This document shows positions 1 to 6,190 of a DNA stretch of 8,096 nt, one piece after another. This stretch comes from an uncultured Prevotella sp. GTDB lineage: Bacteria > Bacteroidota > Bacteroidia > Bacteroidales > Bacteroidaceae. The stretch lies in NCBI GenBank assembly GCA_900550365.1, contig URRR01000050.1:1-8096 (forward strand), written 5' to 3'. The position numbers and the translations under genes were made by a program. The notes under the pieces were generated by a model. The model was not told where the DNA came from. It saw only the letters and a program-made list of their open reading frames with translations, and ran no database searches. How positions within the stretch are numbered: position 1 is the first letter of the stretch; every line of letters begins with the position of its first letter.

Positions 1-3
1 TTG

Positions 4-76
4 TGGTACCACCAGGAATCGAACCGGGGACACAAGGATTTTCAGTCCTTTGCTCTACCAACTGAGCTATGGCACC
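4..76 (-). tRNA. tRNA-Phe (anticodon GAA)
   Basis: The minus strand folds into a complete 73-nt cloverleaf. The acceptor stem is GGTGCCA paired with TGGTACC (one G-U pair) and the discriminator is A. The D arm is GCTC/GAGC, and the anticodon stem AAGGA/TCCTT encloses loop CTGAAAA, giving anticodon GAA for phenylalanine. The T loop is TTCGATT. The T stem CCCGG/CCTGG has one C-U mismatch in its middle pair. No CCA is encoded; the gene is followed by CAA, so the tail must be added enzymatically. It is transcribed leftward and its terminator lies outside the window. A typical Bacteroidetes promoter sits just upstream at 100-131. Confidence 0.96.
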
Positions 77-99
77 AACTTCATTGCTGTTTGCGGGTG

Positions 100-131
100 C
101 AAAGATAGGCCTTTTTCATTAATCCCGCAAA
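100..131 (-). promoter_or_regulatory. Promoter of tRNA-Phe
   Basis: Read on the minus strand, the -33 element TTTG (131 to 128) is followed by a 20-nt spacer and the -7 element TATCTTTG (107 to 100). This matches the Bacteroidetes sigma factor consensus TTTG/TAnnTTTG in both sequence and spacing. The -7 element is about 23 nt upstream of the mature tRNA 5' end. The core and following bases TATCTTTGCACCCGCAAA are repeated exactly in the opposite orientation in front of tRNA-Pro. Confidence 0.8.
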
Positions 132-138
132 TTTTTGA

Positions 139-160
139 GCATTTTTCTTGTCAAAAATGC
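139..160. repeat. Short inverted repeat between divergent tRNA promoters
   Basis: GCATTTTT (139-146) and AAAAATGC (153-160) form a perfect 8-bp inverted repeat around a 6-nt spacer. It lies almost midway between the two outward-facing -7 elements, upstream of both. It could be an operator or UP-like element, or chance in an AT-rich stretch. No function is shown by the sequence. Confidence 0.4.
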
Positions 161-181
161 ATGCGTTTCAGAAAATTGCTG

Positions 182-189
182 TATCTTTG
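182..189 (+). promoter_or_regulatory. -7 promoter element of tRNA-Pro
   Basis: TATCTTTG is an exact match to the Bacteroidetes -7 consensus TAnnTTTG, and the mature tRNA begins 12 nt after its last base. No convincing -33 TTTG occurs 19-21 nt upstream. This promoter is therefore weaker by consensus than its divergent partner, although the -7 core and the next ten bases are identical. Confidence 0.7.
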
Positions 190-200
190 CACCCGCAAAT

Positions 201-273
201 CGGGATTTAGCGCAGTTGGTAGCGCACTACGTTCGGGACGTAGGGGTCGCTGGTTCGAGTCCAGTAATCCCGA
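201..273 (+). tRNA. tRNA-Pro (anticodon CGG)
   Basis: A complete 73-nt cloverleaf. Acceptor stem CGGGATT pairs with AATCCCG and the discriminator is A. The D arm is GCGC/GCGC and the anticodon stem CTACG/CGTAG encloses loop TTCGGGA, giving anticodon CGG, which reads proline codon CCG. G37 next to the anticodon fits the usual m1G37 of proline tRNAs. The T arm is GCTGG/CCAGT around TTCGAGT. No CCA is encoded. The gene appears to be its own transcription unit, with a promoter 12 nt upstream and a strong terminator starting one base after the tRNA body. Confidence 0.97.
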
Positions 274-314
274 CATAAAAGCGGCGGAAAGTCTGACTTT
301 CCGCCGCTTTTATG
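274..314 (+). terminator. Intrinsic terminator of tRNA-Pro
   Basis: Positions 274-293 and 295-314 are a perfect 20-bp inverted repeat around one central base; a realistic RNA hairpin would have an 18-bp stem with loop TCTGA (292-296). The core GCGGCGG/CCGCCGC is GC-rich and is followed by TTTT inside the distal arm. The flanking A and T runs mean it could also act in the opposite direction. Confidence 0.88.
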
Positions 315-344
315 ATTAAATGAAACTTCGTTTGAGGAATTATG

Positions 345-438
345 AATTAAGAGTTAAAAATGAAGAATTAAGAAAGACCTTAGGGCAAATAATTTGGTTA
401 AGCATATTTTCTTAATTCTTCATTCTTAACTCTTAATT
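345..438. repeat. 31-bp near-perfect inverted repeat, AT-rich
   Basis: The arm at 345-375 and the arm at 408-438 are reverse complements with a single mismatch over 31 positions, around a 32-nt spacer. Each arm is built from AATTAAG-like words. The gap 315-510 has no credible gene. It lies between the tRNA-Pro terminator and the 3' end of the convergent minus-strand operon, so the hairpin could stop or stabilise transcripts from that operon. It is equally possible that it is a dispersed intergenic repeat. Confidence 0.8.
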
Positions 439-455
439 AGCAAAGCTGATGGCTA

Positions 456-507
456 TAACTTCTAACGAGCGAAGCGAGTGATAACTTCTTTAACTTCTAT
501 AACTTCT
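456..507. repeat. Cluster of TAACTTCT direct repeats
   Basis: The word TAACTTCT occurs at 456-463, 482-489, 491-498 and 500-507. The last three are one base apart from each other. Between the first two copies is the G-rich block GAGCGAAGCGAG (467-478). The array ends immediately before the stop codon of the glutaminyl-cyclase-like gene at 511, so it lies in that gene's 3' untranslated region. Confidence 0.75.
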
Positions 508-510
508 TTT

Positions 511-1527
511 TTACTCTCCCTTCTCTGAATAGAGCACCTGAATGACCGTCTGCCCTACCGCTCCGAGAGTTGATTTGTCGATGTTTTCCATTGTGTCGTT
601 GACCGTATGCCACGTCGGACCGAACGTACTCTCGCGGCAGTCGGGGTAAAAGGCGATGATGTCTATCGTAGGAATCTTGGCCTTCTCGTTCACCGGGACA
701 TGGTCATCAGTAACCATTGCACCGTCTTTATCAACGAAAAGGCTGCCGTATCCTACCGTCTTAGCAGCCGCCCATACTTTTTTAACAAGGTCGGGAGCAT
801 ACTGCATCGACATGCCTTCACGCCAGAACTGCGAGCCTTGACCGCCTACCATGTCGAGCAGGATGCCGTAACGTGCCTTATATCCGTCCTTATGAGGATT
901 AACTGACCAGTACTGGGCACCCAAGGCAAACGAGTCGCCGTTGTCAGGGACGTCACTCCAGCGCGGCACACCCCAGTCTTCGGCATCAAAGCAGACGAAA
1001 TCTACACCTACGGCGAGCTTCGCCATGTCGGCGGCAAGCAGCCGGGCTATCTCTAACATAACGGCTATTCCGCTGGCACCGTCGTTAGCTCCCATTACAG
1101 GTTTGCGCCAGTTGGCGCTGTCGGGGTCGTTGTCGGCCCAGGGACGGGTGTCCCAATGGGCGCAGAGTAGTATGCGGTCAGCCTGCTCGGGGCGATAGCT
1201 GGCGATGATGTTGGTGGCCTTCAGCGGCGTTCCGTCATATCCGTTGAGCGTCGCCTGCTGGCGTGTGACGGTCATGCCAAACTCCTCAAACTTGCCGGCT
1301 ATCCACTCTCCGCACTGCTCATGTGCCTCGCTGTTCATCGTACGGGGGCCGAAACTGCACTGCTTTTCGCAATAAGCATAGGCGCTGTCGGCACTGAACG
1401 CCGGTCCTACGGGCTGCGAAGTGATGTCGTCACCGCCGCCTGCGGCAGCTTTTCTGTTGCCTGAACACGCCGTAAGAAACATCATGAGCACGAGTAAAAA
1501 TATGTTGGAAATAATTTTCATAATCAT
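511..1527 (-). CDS. Lipoprotein M28-family / glutaminyl-peptide cyclotransferase
   Basis: A 338-aa exported zinc enzyme of the M28 superfamily, closest by motif to bacterial glutaminyl cyclases, which convert N-terminal Gln to pyroglutamate on secreted proteins. Residues 1-20 are a signal peptide ending in lipobox LTAC with lipidated Cys21. The following SGNRK is not acidic, so I infer a periplasm-facing lipoprotein rather than a surface-exported one. Active-site motifs are AHWDTRPWAD (123-132), GANDGASG (146-153, metal Asp149), FDAED (180-184) and WHTVND (306-311, metal His307). HWDTRP and the Trp-rich region favour cyclase over aminopeptidase. Bacteroidetes often expose Gln after signal peptidase I cleavage, which gives such a cyclase many substrates. 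It is the last gene of a likely operon, 52 nt after the dipeptidase fusion. Met3 is an equally plausible start. An M28 aminopeptidase remains the main alternative. Confidence 0.88.
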   Translation of the reverse strand: MIMKIISNIFLLVLMMFLTACSGNRKAAAGGGDDITSQPVGPAFSADSAYAYCEKQCSFGPRTMNSEAHEQCGEWIAGKFEEFGMTVTRQQATLNGYDGTPLKATNIIASYRPEQADRILLCAHWDTRPWADNDPDSANWRKPVMGANDGASGIAVMLEIARLLAADMAKLAVGVDFVCFDAEDWGVPRWSDVPDNGDSFALGAQYWSVNPHKDGYKARYGILLDMVGGQGSQFWREGMSMQYAPDLVKKVWAAAKTVGYGSLFVDKDGAMVTDDHVPVNEKAKIPTIDIIAFYPDCRESTFGPTWHTVNDTMENIDKSTLGAVGQTVIQVLYSEKGE

Positions 1528-1579
1528 GAAATGGAATAAGATTGATTGCTAAAATATTGCCCGGACGTAACCGTTCTCT

Positions 1580-3391
1580 CTATAAAACATTACCGCGGGC
1601 CTGCACTTCAGACATCACACGGAGCCAGTTGCCGCCCCAGATGCGGGCTATATCGTCATCGCTGTAACGGCGGCGGAGCAGATGAAGCGTGAAGTTTATC
1701 AGCTCCGACGAGTCAGCAAAGCCGCGCACGCCGCCGTCACCGTCGAAGTCTGTGCCGATGCCGACATGCTCGATGCCCATTATGTCAATAGCATGCTCAA
1801 GGTGAGCAATGGCGTCAAGGACGGTAGCCTCTTGCGAGTCGTTGCGCAGGAAACCGTGATACAGCGTTATCTGGGCCACTCCGCCCTTGGCTGCAAGTGC
1901 TCTCAGCTGGTCGTCAGAGAGGTTGCGGGGCACGTCACAGAGGGCCTTACAGTTGCTGTGACTGCACACAATGGGCGTTGAACTGATGTCAAGCGCGTCA
2001 TAAAAACTTTTCTCCGCAGCGTGACTGAGGTCTACCATAAGGCCGCATCGGTTCATCTCGCGTATTACCTGCTCACCGAACGGGCTTACACCGCCGTGAG
2101 TAGAGCTGCCGCGCGCACTGTCGCAGATGTCGTTGTCGCCGTTATGGCACAGCGTGATGTACACCACTCCGCGCCCTGCAAAGCGCTCAACATTGGCCAG
2201 GTCGTGGTCAAGCGCCAGTCCGTTCTCTATCCCGAACATTATCGAACGCAGTCCGGCGCGCTTGTTTTCATACAAGTCGGCCGGCGTGCGGGCATGTCCG
2301 AGCCAGCAGCTGTTGGCCTCAATGATTGCTTCGAGCTTGTCGAAGATGAGGTCAGCGTACTCAACAGGGCCGTTGACGTCAGCCTCCACTTTATCTTTAA
2401 ACGTCTCTCCGGGCTTGGGTTGCGGCAGATAAGCGGCCATTATGACAGCATCCTGACGCCCGTCGGCCATCTTGTGCATGTCGACAAGTATGCGAGGGTC
2501 CCGCCGGTCGAAGTGTATTCCTTGCGGAAAGAACATCGGCGTGTCGCAATGAGAGTCTAAAGTAAGTATCTGCTGATGAATCTTTTTTGCATGAGCAAAG
2601 GCCTTTGCCCGGCTGACAAGCCATGAGAAAAGGGCCGGTCCGCTGTCTTCAAGCCATTCTGGATGCCACTGCACGCCGATAATGGGCTTAAACTCGCTGC
2701 TCTCCACAGCCTCTATCACGCCGTCAGGCGCCGTCGCACACACATTAAGACGGCTGCCGGCACTCCTTAACGCCTGGTGATGAAACGAGTTGACGGCTAA
2801 CTTCTCGGTATTATATAATGTGAAAAGAACTGACGAAGGGTCAATAGTCACCGTGTGGGTAGGCTCCCGGCGGTCAGCGTCCTGACTGTGTTTAACGGGC
2901 ACATTGATGCCTTCAGACACGGCAGGAGGCGTAAGACGCCCTTTAGAAAAGCCCTCCTCGATGTCCTGCTCTACCTCTCCGCCGAGCGCGGTGGCAAGCA
3001 CCTGTATGCCGCGACATATCCCGAGCATGGGTATCTGGCGGTTGTAGGCAAGGCTTACAGTAAGCAGTTCGGCCTCGTCACGCTCCCGGTTGATTGAATG
3101 AAGGCGCGGGGAAGGTTCCTCGCCTACCCAAAGCGGGTTGACGTCACCTCCCCCGGTAAGTATCAGTCCGTCAATGTTATCAAGCGTGTTGATGATAATA
3201 TCCTTGTCGGCAAGCGGCGGAATGATTACCGGCACGCCGCCGGCTTCAGCCACGGACTTATAATAACGCTCTATAAGGCGCGCCTCACCGTCAGCGTAGT
3301 TACCGGTAAGTCCGATAACAGGCCTGGCCTCAGCCTCGGGGAAACGCGAATAAATGCCGTCAAGACTACCTTTAATATTAAAGGACTTCAT
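1580..3391 (-). CDS. Fused C26 gamma-glutamyl hydrolase and M19 membrane-type dipeptidase
   Basis: A 603-aa protein with two complete enzymes. Residues about 22-262 are a class-I glutamine amidotransferase of the PuuD/peptidase C26 type: LTGGGDVNP (78-86), nucleophile Cys126 in GICRG, and His243/Glu245 in WHPE. Residues about 272-600 are an M19 (renal dipeptidase-like) domain with all metal ligands: His281 and Asp283 in DSHCDTP, Glu389 in GIEN, His457 in DLSH, His478 in SHS and Asp548 in GTDFDG. No signal peptide is visible, so it should be cytoplasmic. The pairing suggests sequential cleavage of a gamma-glutamyl bond and then of the released dipeptide, as for glutathione or peptidoglycan-derived peptides; this is inference. 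It starts 16 nt after the Lrp-type regulator, with AAGGGG (3406 to 3401) 9 nt before the ATG, an unusually good ribosome site for this phylum. The M19 half could alternatively prefer D-amino-acid dipeptides. Confidence 0.95.
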   Translation of the reverse strand: MKSFNIKGSLDGIYSRFPEAEARPVIGLTGNYADGEARLIERYYKSVAEAGGVPVIIPPLADKDIIINTLDNIDGLILTGGGDVNPLWVGEEPSPRLHSINRERDEAELLTVSLAYNRQIPMLGICRGIQVLATALGGEVEQDIEEGFSKGRLTPPAVSEGINVPVKHSQDADRREPTHTVTIDPSSVLFTLYNTEKLAVNSFHHQALRSAGSRLNVCATAPDGVIEAVESSEFKPIIGVQWHPEWLEDSGPALFSWLVSRAKAFAHAKKIHQQILTLDSHCDTPMFFPQGIHFDRRDPRILVDMHKMADGRQDAVIMAAYLPQPKPGETFKDKVEADVNGPVEYADLIFDKLEAIIEANSCWLGHARTPADLYENKRAGLRSIMFGIENGLALDHDLANVERFAGRGVVYITLCHNGDNDICDSARGSSTHGGVSPFGEQVIREMNRCGLMVDLSHAAEKSFYDALDISSTPIVCSHSNCKALCDVPRNLSDDQLRALAAKGGVAQITLYHGFLRNDSQEATVLDAIAHLEHAIDIMGIEHVGIGTDFDGDGGVRGFADSSELINFTLHLLRRRYSDDDIARIWGGNWLRVMSEVQARGNVL

Positions 3392-3407
3392 CGTGTAACG
3401 CCCCTTA

Positions 3408-3878
3408 TTATTTCTTTACTTCCTGCGGCACGGGCACCTCTCTCTTGATGCTCTGCTCAAGAGATATGAGCGTCTCGGTGGCCACTACGCCCGGAATGCC
3501 CTGCATCTGGTTGTTGAGCAGGTCCATAAGCTGCTCGTTGTCACGTGCGTACAGCTTCACAAGCATTGTGTAAGGGCCGGTTGTAAAGTGGCACTCCACA
3601 ATTTCAGGAATATGCTCCAGACGTTCAACCACTGACTTGTACATGTTTCCGCGCTCAAGAGTTATGCCTACGTAGGTACACGTCGTATATCCCAGACTTT
3701 TCGCGTTAACGTCAAATCCGCTGCCGGTTATCACGCCGTTCTCGATAAGATGCTGTACACGCTGGTGAATAGCGGCGCGCGACACGCCACACTCGGCTGC
3801 AACATCCTTGAACGGTATTCGGGCATTCTTAGACAATATGCTAAGAATCTTCCTGTCAAGACTGTCTATTTTCTCCAT
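3408..3878 (-). CDS. Lrp/AsnC-family transcriptional regulator
   Basis: A 156-aa protein of typical family length. Residues 4-64 are the winged helix-turn-helix: LDRKILSILSKNARIPFKDVAAECGVSR is followed by a recognition helix around AAIHQRVQHL and the wing GVITGSGF. Residues about 68-145 are the RAM (AsnC ligand-binding) domain, with VGITLERG, CHFTTGPYTMLVKLYARD and PGVVATETLISL. Such proteins assemble as dimers to octamers and sense amino acids. It is the first gene of a probable operon with a peptide hydrolase fusion (16-nt gap) and a secreted cyclase, so control of peptide or amino-acid turnover, and of itself, is the natural inference. The ligand cannot be read from the sequence. The start is supported by the family's usual N-terminus (LDRKIL a few residues in) and an A-rich leader. 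Confidence 0.95.
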   Translation of the reverse strand: MEKIDSLDRKILSILSKNARIPFKDVAAECGVSRAAIHQRVQHLIENGVITGSGFDVNAKSLGYTTCTYVGITLERGNMYKSVVERLEHIPEIVECHFTTGPYTMLVKLYARDNEQLMDLLNNQMQGIPGVVATETLISLEQSIKREVPVPQEVKK

Positions 3879-3946
3879 TACTTAATGTTTATGTTTTTGT
3901 TTTTCTTGCTAAAGTTAATATCTTACATAAATCTGATTGATGCGAG

Positions 3947-3977
3947 CAAATTTACATATTAAAAATGAGACATGCAA
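3947..3977 (-). promoter_or_regulatory. Promoter of the lrp-dipeptidase-cyclase operon
   Basis: On the minus strand, TGTTG containing the -33 TTG (3977 to 3975) is followed by a 20-nt spacer and TAAATTTG (3954 to 3947), an exact fit to TAnnTTTG. The predicted start of transcription is near 3940, giving a leader of about 60 nt before the regulator's ATG at 3878. Confidence 0.65.
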
Positions 3978-4004
3978 CATTTTGACATAAATTTTGTCTC
4001 ATTT
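3963..4004. promoter_or_regulatory. 10-bp inverted repeat overlapping the lrp promoter (candidate operator)
   Basis: AAATGAGACA (3963-3972) and TGTCTCATTT (3995-4004) are perfect inverted copies separated by 22 nt. One arm lies between the -33 and -7 elements and the other upstream of -33. The arm centres are about 32 bp apart, close to three helical turns, as expected for two sites on one face of DNA wrapped on an Lrp-type oligomer. Autoregulation is inference. The arms do not resemble the E. coli Lrp consensus. Confidence 0.5.
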
Positions 4005-4019
4005 AAGGCACAATGAAAC

Positions 4020-4047
4020 AAAAAAGGGAGACTTATTACGGTCTCCC
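4020..4047 (-). terminator. Intrinsic terminator of the FKBP operon
   Basis: Read on the minus strand, GGGAGAC (4047 to 4041) pairs with GTCTCCC (4032 to 4026) around an 8-nt loop and is followed by six T residues (4025 to 4020). It lies 39 nt after the stop codon of the last FKBP gene and separates that operon from the lrp operon in the same direction. Confidence 0.88.
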
Positions 4048-4086
4048 TCCTTCGTTCATGACAAACAAGAGTTATTTGTTAGGTAA

Positions 4087-5064
4087 TTATTTCTTCACTG
4101 CGGGGCGTATCTTTGTGGCCGGAATCGTTTTCGGCTGAGCCTTTGCCGGCTTGTCCTTGCCGGCCTCATGCGCCTCAACACTTACAAGCTCGACGGTGAA
4201 AATGAGGGCGCTGTAAGGCTTGATCTTGCCTGCCTGGCGCTCGCCGTAGGCCAGAGAGTAAGGTATGTACAGCTCCCACTTGCTGCCTGCCGGCATCATT
4301 GTCAGTGCCTCTTTCCAGCCCTTGATTACCTGGTCGGGGCGGAACTTGGCCGTGCCGTCACCTCTTTTGTAGCTGCTGTCAAACTCGGTGCCGTCTATCA
4401 TATGGCCTTCATACTTTACAGTGACCTCGTCTGACGCCGCGGGCACAGCTCCCGTACCTTTCACGAGCACCTTATATTGCAATCCGCTGGGCAGTGTCAC
4501 CACGCCTTCCTTCTTCGCGTTGGCGGCGAGAAAATCCTCGCCGGCCTTGCGGGTGGCGGCGTTGCGCTCGTCTACAGCCTGCCTGAAGGCTGTCTCAAAA
4601 TACTTCTTGGCCACGCTGTCGGCCATCACTGACATATCGTTGCGCAGCGAGCTGACGAATCCGCGGTTAAACATAGCCTCGTCAACAGAGTCGGTCCGGC
4701 CTGCAAACTCTTCCTTCAGGAAGGGCAGCATGCGCTCGCTTACCATCTGGGCTATCTGAAGTCCGGCGTTATAAGCCTTCGTTCTGTCGTCAAAACCCTT
4801 GGCCATTGCGTCCTCATAGCCTTTTATGAAGTCAGCCATATACGCCGTATCCACACCGAAGCTCTGCTTTAGATAGGGCACAAGACCCTCCGTACGCACC
4901 ATGCCGGCGGCATAGCTGAGCGAGTCAGCGGCAGTTACAAGCTTCACACCGGCAGTCTGCTCATTATCATTCAGCGTCCGGTTACGGTCCTTTGCGGCAG
5001 CATCTACCGTATTGAAAACAGCGCCCGCCATGACGGCGAGCGCAATTATGTAAAGTCTTTTCAT
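4087..5064 (-). CDS. FKBP-type peptidyl-prolyl isomerase, periplasmic, with C-terminal tail
   Basis: A 325-aa exported proline cis-trans isomerase of the FkpA/Mip architecture. Residues 1-23 are a signal peptide (MKRLYIIALAVMAGAV, with an Ala-rich cleavage region at 22-24) and no lipobox, so it should be soluble in the periplasm. Residues about 45-185 are the helical FKBP_N dimerisation and chaperone region. Residues about 188-297 are the FKBP domain, with pocket residues Tyr218, Phe228-Asp229, Val246-Ile247, Trp250, Tyr273 and Phe289. The loop before the last strand reads KIKPYSAL where classic FKBPs have IPP. A Lys/Pro-rich tail (298-325) follows the domain and is absent from its two upstream paralogues. 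It is the last of three tandem FKBP genes, 193 nt after the preceding one; no clear promoter is visible in that gap, and an intrinsic terminator follows. Confidence 0.93.
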   Translation of the reverse strand: MKRLYIIALAVMAGAVFNTVDAAAKDRNRTLNDNEQTAGVKLVTAADSLSYAAGMVRTEGLVPYLKQSFGVDTAYMADFIKGYEDAMAKGFDDRTKAYNAGLQIAQMVSERMLPFLKEEFAGRTDSVDEAMFNRGFVSSLRNDMSVMADSVAKKYFETAFRQAVDERNAATRKAGEDFLAANAKKEGVVTLPSGLQYKVLVKGTGAVPAASDEVTVKYEGHMIDGTEFDSSYKRGDGTAKFRPDQVIKGWKEALTMMPAGSKWELYIPYSLAYGERQAGKIKPYSALIFTVELVSVEAHEAGKDKPAKAQPKTIPATKIRPAVKK

Positions 5065-5257
5065 GTCTCTTTAGTAAATATTCAGTAGTTAAAGGGAGCT
5101 AGAAGGAGTTAGAGTAGTTAAAGGTCAAATGCCCTGAGGCTGTAAGCCTATATAACATTTCCACCTTAAAACCGTAAAACCTCATAACCCCAAACCGTAA
5201 ACAAGGCTGTTCTCCTTGTCTGCTTGTCTGCTTGTCCCTTGTCTGCTGTATATCTTT
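5065..5257. repeat. Repeat-rich spacer between two FKBP genes
   Basis: This 193-nt spacer holds no gene but several short repeats. AGTAGTTAAAGG occurs at 5084-5095 and 5113-5124. AAACCGTAAA occurs at 5169-5178 and 5192-5201. A tandem array of the 8-mer CTTGTCTG (third unit CTTGTCCC) begins at 5215 and runs to about 5246. A small hairpin, ACAAGG/CCTTGT, spans 5201-5219. On the minus strand the hairpin could weakly attenuate read-through, but it has no real T-run. I find no TAnnTTTG promoter for the downstream gene. Confidence 0.6.
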
Positions 5258-6139
5258 TTACTTGCTTTCGCGACCCAGTCCGATAAGCTCAATCTTGAAG
5301 ATAAGCGTAGAGAAAGGCTTAATCTGAGGAGTCTGACGGTCGCCGTAAGCCTTGTCCTGAGGTATCACAACCTCCCATACGCTGCCGACGGGCATGTGGG
5401 TAAGAGCCTCGGTCCAGCCGGGTATAACCTGGTTTGCACGCAGAGTGAGGGGCTGCTTGCGCTCATAAGAGCTTTCAAACACCTTGCCGTCAATGGTCTT
5501 TCCTTCATAATGTACGCGTACCATAGATGTATCCTTGGGCATCGGGCCGTTACCTTCCTTGATTACACGGTAGAGCACGCCGCCGTCAAGTTTCTTCACG
5601 CCGGCCTTCTTGGCATAGTCAGCCAGATACTTCTCGCCTGCCTTCTTGTTCTCACCGAACTGGGCTTCCATTGCCTTAGCCTTGATTATCTGTGACTTTA
5701 TCTGCCATACCTGCTGTGCCTGCTCCGGAGTCATGACGGTCTTCTCGCCTGTAACACCGCTTACGAGGGCAGCCATGAGGTTCTTCATTGATATGCTCTT
5801 GGTAGAGTCATCACCGAAGAGGTCATGATTGATGGCCTTTACCATCTGGTTAGAAATCTGCTGACCTATCTGAATACCTGCATAGTAGGCAGCCTTCTTC
5901 TTGTCGTCGCCGGAGTTTACGCCTACGTTAAGGCCGCGCACGAACTCGTCCATGTAAGCCGAGTCAACGCCGAGACCGCGCGTAAGATATTCTTTCAGGC
6001 TCTGTCCCTGCATTACGCCCATGGCGTAGCTCACGGTATCAATCTCGCTTTTAAGGTTTGCCTTGGGAGTAGAGTTTCCGCAAGACACGGTCATCATGGC
6101 CACAACGGCCGCAACGACTGCGAATGTAAGTTTTTTCAT
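5258..6139 (-). CDS. FKBP-type peptidyl-prolyl isomerase, lipoprotein
   Basis: A 293-aa proline isomerase predicted to be membrane-anchored. Residues 1-19 are a lipoprotein signal ending in TVSC with lipidated Cys20; the next residues GNSTPK are not acidic, which favours a periplasm-facing anchor. Residues about 30-180 form a helical FKBP_N region (DTVSYAMGVMQGQSLKEYL, conserved in all three paralogues). Residues about 183-288 are the FKBP domain, with Tyr211, Phe221, Val238-Ile239, Trp242 and Tyr265. The usual FD pair is FE (Phe221-Glu222), a change at an active-site position, so catalytic efficiency may differ. It starts 51 nt after the upstream FKBP gene in an A-rich leader typical of the phylum. 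It is probably the middle gene of an operon supplying isomerases to different compartments. A chaperone role with reduced isomerase activity is possible. Confidence 0.93.
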   Translation of the reverse strand: MKKLTFAVVAAVVAMMTVSCGNSTPKANLKSEIDTVSYAMGVMQGQSLKEYLTRGLGVDSAYMDEFVRGLNVGVNSGDDKKKAAYYAGIQIGQQISNQMVKAINHDLFGDDSTKSISMKNLMAALVSGVTGEKTVMTPEQAQQVWQIKSQIIKAKAMEAQFGENKKAGEKYLADYAKKAGVKKLDGGVLYRVIKEGNGPMPKDTSMVRVHYEGKTIDGKVFESSYERKQPLTLRANQVIPGWTEALTHMPVGSVWEVVIPQDKAYGDRQTPQIKPFSTLIFKIELIGLGRESK

Positions 6140-6190
6140 TGCTGTATTATTTTATTTTTAGTATTGTTTCCTTGTTTTATCGGGCATGGC

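Noticed and set aside
50..319. 89-aa plus-strand open frame
   Set aside because: It runs through both tRNA genes, their promoters and the terminator; the translation has no recognisable features.
2021..2560. 179-aa plus-strand open frame opposite the dipeptidase fusion
   Set aside because: It is antisense to a domain-supported gene and has no family motif or promoter.
3963..4004. AAATGAGACA inverted repeat considered as a second terminator
   Set aside because: The 22-nt loop and AT-rich stem make a poor terminator, a better one lies at 4020-4047, and the repeat overlaps a promoter.
5215..5246. CTTGTCTG tandem considered as a CRISPR-like array
   Set aside because: Units are 8 bp and contiguous, without unique spacers, and no cas genes are nearby.
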